From the NCBI GenBank assembly GCA_947176355.1, contig CAMWQY010000080.1:1-9765 (forward strand): DNA of 9,765 nt, in the 5' to 3' direction. The position numbers and the translations under genes are program-made. Below, piece after piece: positions 8,807 to 9,765 of the stretch. A model generated the notes under the pieces. That model was not told the DNA's origin. It ran no database searches and was given only the letters and a program-made list of their open reading frames with translations. The stretch is from an uncultured Porphyromonadaceae bacterium. GTDB taxonomy: Bacteria; Bacteroidota; Bacteroidia; Bacteroidales; Muribaculaceae. Within the stretch, counting starts at the first letter, position 1. Each line of letters opens with the position of its first letter.

Positions 8807-8839
8807 GAAACGTAGAATAGTTTGATAACATAAATGAAA
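8807..8839 (-). promoter_or_regulatory. Weak candidate promoter for pncB
   Basis: On the - strand TTTC (8839-8836), 21 bp, then TACGTTTC (8814-8807): each box has one mismatch to TTTG-N21-TAnnTTTG. It lies in the 95-bp gap between the distal EamA gene and pncB, and would give a leader of about 45-50 bases. Read-through from the EamA gene is an equally good explanation. No riboswitch-like structure was recognised in this gap. Confidence 0.25.
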
Positions 8840-8848
8840 ACCCCATCC

Positions 8849-9763
8849 TCAAGCTGATTTATTGACAAAATAGATGCCGATGAAGATGAGGGCGGTGGCT
8901 GCTACTTTGCTCCAGCCGAAATCGCCTACCGACATCATGACGGCTATTATAGCGGCGAAGACAGGCTGAAGATAGCTGTAAGCGCTGACAACGGTCGGCT
9001 TCAGGCTGCGCTGAGCCAATGGAATCATAAGATAGCCGAAAAAGGTAGGTATCGTGATGATAAATGCTAAACCTGCCCATACTCCCCATGGCAACGCAGT
9101 GTAATCTACCCTCACCATATCCGGCAGACAGAATGGGACGTACGTCAGAACGGAGATGAAAAACATCCATTTCATCAGTACGTATGGAGAATATTTCTTG
9201 ATGATTCCTTCAAATCCAACATAATATATGGCGGCACATAGCTGTGCACCCAGGCAAAGGAGATTGCCAAGTATGGGATTGACAGCTATTTCACTCTCTG
9301 ACGAACCGGCAACAAGAATCAGAACTCCCCCAAGCCCCATCAACACACCTCCAACCTTCAGCCACGTCATCCTGAAATGAAGGAATATCGCGGCAAGCAC
9401 CATTGTGAGCACCGGAGTCAACGAACACATTACTGCGGAATCGACAGGATCTGTCAACCCGACTCCAATTATGTACAAACCTTGATTTACACTTATGATC
9501 AATGTCGCGCAGAGTATCAGTTTCCAGATGTCGTTACGTTCTATCGGCTGCCTTGTCTCAAATGATTTAGGTAGAATCCATGTAAATATAAGGAAAAGTA
9601 AAGCTCCACCTGTTATTCTTATGCCTGAAAGTGCAAGTGAAGTAATCACTCCTGAAAGAAGCACCATCTTCGACACAGGTGCTATCACTCCCCATCCTAT
9701 ATTGGCGAGAAGAAGCGCAAGATGCTCTATTCGCACGTCGCTACTGTTGTCGGATTGTTTCAT
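8849..9763 (-). CDS. EamA-family (DMT superfamily) transporter, second paralogue
   Basis: Inner-membrane carrier of 304 aa with ten predicted helices in two EamA repeats (about 14-152 and 166-300). The first repeat begins with LLLANIGWGVIAPVSKMVLL, and GWG followed by P29 is typical of the family's first helix; it ends with SAVMCSLTPVLTMVLAAIFL, and the second ends with SAYSYLQPVFAAIIAVMM. The short hydrophilic N-terminus (MKQSDNSSDVRIEH) makes ATG 9763 plausible, but only two bases remain upstream, so a longer protein or its promoter cannot be excluded. It is clearly different in sequence from the EamA protein at 4804-5736 and belongs to another subgroup; they are not a recent duplication. 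Substrate unknown. Next downstream on the same strand, after 95 bp, is pncB. Confidence 0.9.
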   Translation of the reverse strand: MKQSDNSSDVRIEHLALLLANIGWGVIAPVSKMVLLSGVITSLALSGIRITGGALLFLIFTWILPKSFETRQPIERNDIWKLILCATLIISVNQGLYIIGVGLTDPVDSAVMCSLTPVLTMVLAAIFLHFRMTWLKVGGVLMGLGGVLILVAGSSESEIAVNPILGNLLCLGAQLCAAIYYVGFEGIIKKYSPYVLMKWMFFISVLTYVPFCLPDMVRVDYTALPWGVWAGLAFIITIPTFFGYLMIPLAQRSLKPTVVSAYSYLQPVFAAIIAVMMSVGDFGWSKVAATALIFIGIYFVNKSA

Positions 9764-9765
9764 GG

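Noticed and set aside
8754..8848. Possible NAD-related riboswitch or repressor site before pncB
   Set aside because: No known motif, strong stem or clear inverted repeat was seen in this AT-rich gap.
4804..9763. Two EamA genes as a recent duplication flanking a mobile segment
   Set aside because: The two proteins share only family-level features and there are no inverted or direct terminal repeats, transposase or integrase.

Overview
The window reads as chromosomal DNA from a member of the Bacteroidota, most likely order Bacteroidales; family level (for example Muribaculaceae) is only a guess. The evidence is an outer-membrane porin of the phosphate-selective porin O/P type, start codons preceded by A-rich leaders without Shine-Dalgarno sequences, two promoters of the Bacteroidota type (-7 box TAnnTTTG, one with a matching -33 TTTG), and a RecQ with a long acidic C-terminal tail. 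Gene density is high and no spacer exceeds 135 bp. I see no tRNA, rRNA, CRISPR array, insertion sequence or phage gene.

Layout. On the + strand: the C-terminal part of a porin (to 736), then an ABC-F ATPase (870-2483). This gene converges on recQ (4688-2508, - strand), and the two share one bidirectional hairpin terminator around 2482-2509. Upstream of recQ the - strand carries a possible operon, read from high to low coordinates: EamA transporter (9763-8849), nicotinate phosphoribosyltransferase pncB (8753-7548), an AspT/YidE-type carrier (7501-5801) and a second, unrelated EamA transporter (5736-4804). recQ has its own promoter in the 4689-4803 gap.

Function. The set is mostly housekeeping: ribosome-associated ATPase, recombination helicase, NAD salvage and small-solute transport. 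Three inner-membrane carriers around pncB could mean that one handles a NAD-pathway metabolite, but only gene order supports this.

The most unusual signals are between genes. Each of the four same-strand gaps and the porin/ABC-F gap carries short-period repeats or a hint of them: an 11-unit heptad array (738-814), a three-unit 21-bp T-tract array (4748-4809), a six-unit octad array plus a heptad array covering a start codon (5727-5801), and a five-unit heptad array (7522-7556), with a weak trace at 8761-8788. The motifs differ, but the four clear arrays begin at, or within a few bases of, the stop codon of the preceding gene. The second point of note is the ABC-F protein, where one composite ATP site is intact and the other has lost Walker A lysine, catalytic glutamate and signature. 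I found no convincing new defence system, toxin-antitoxin pair or mobile element.
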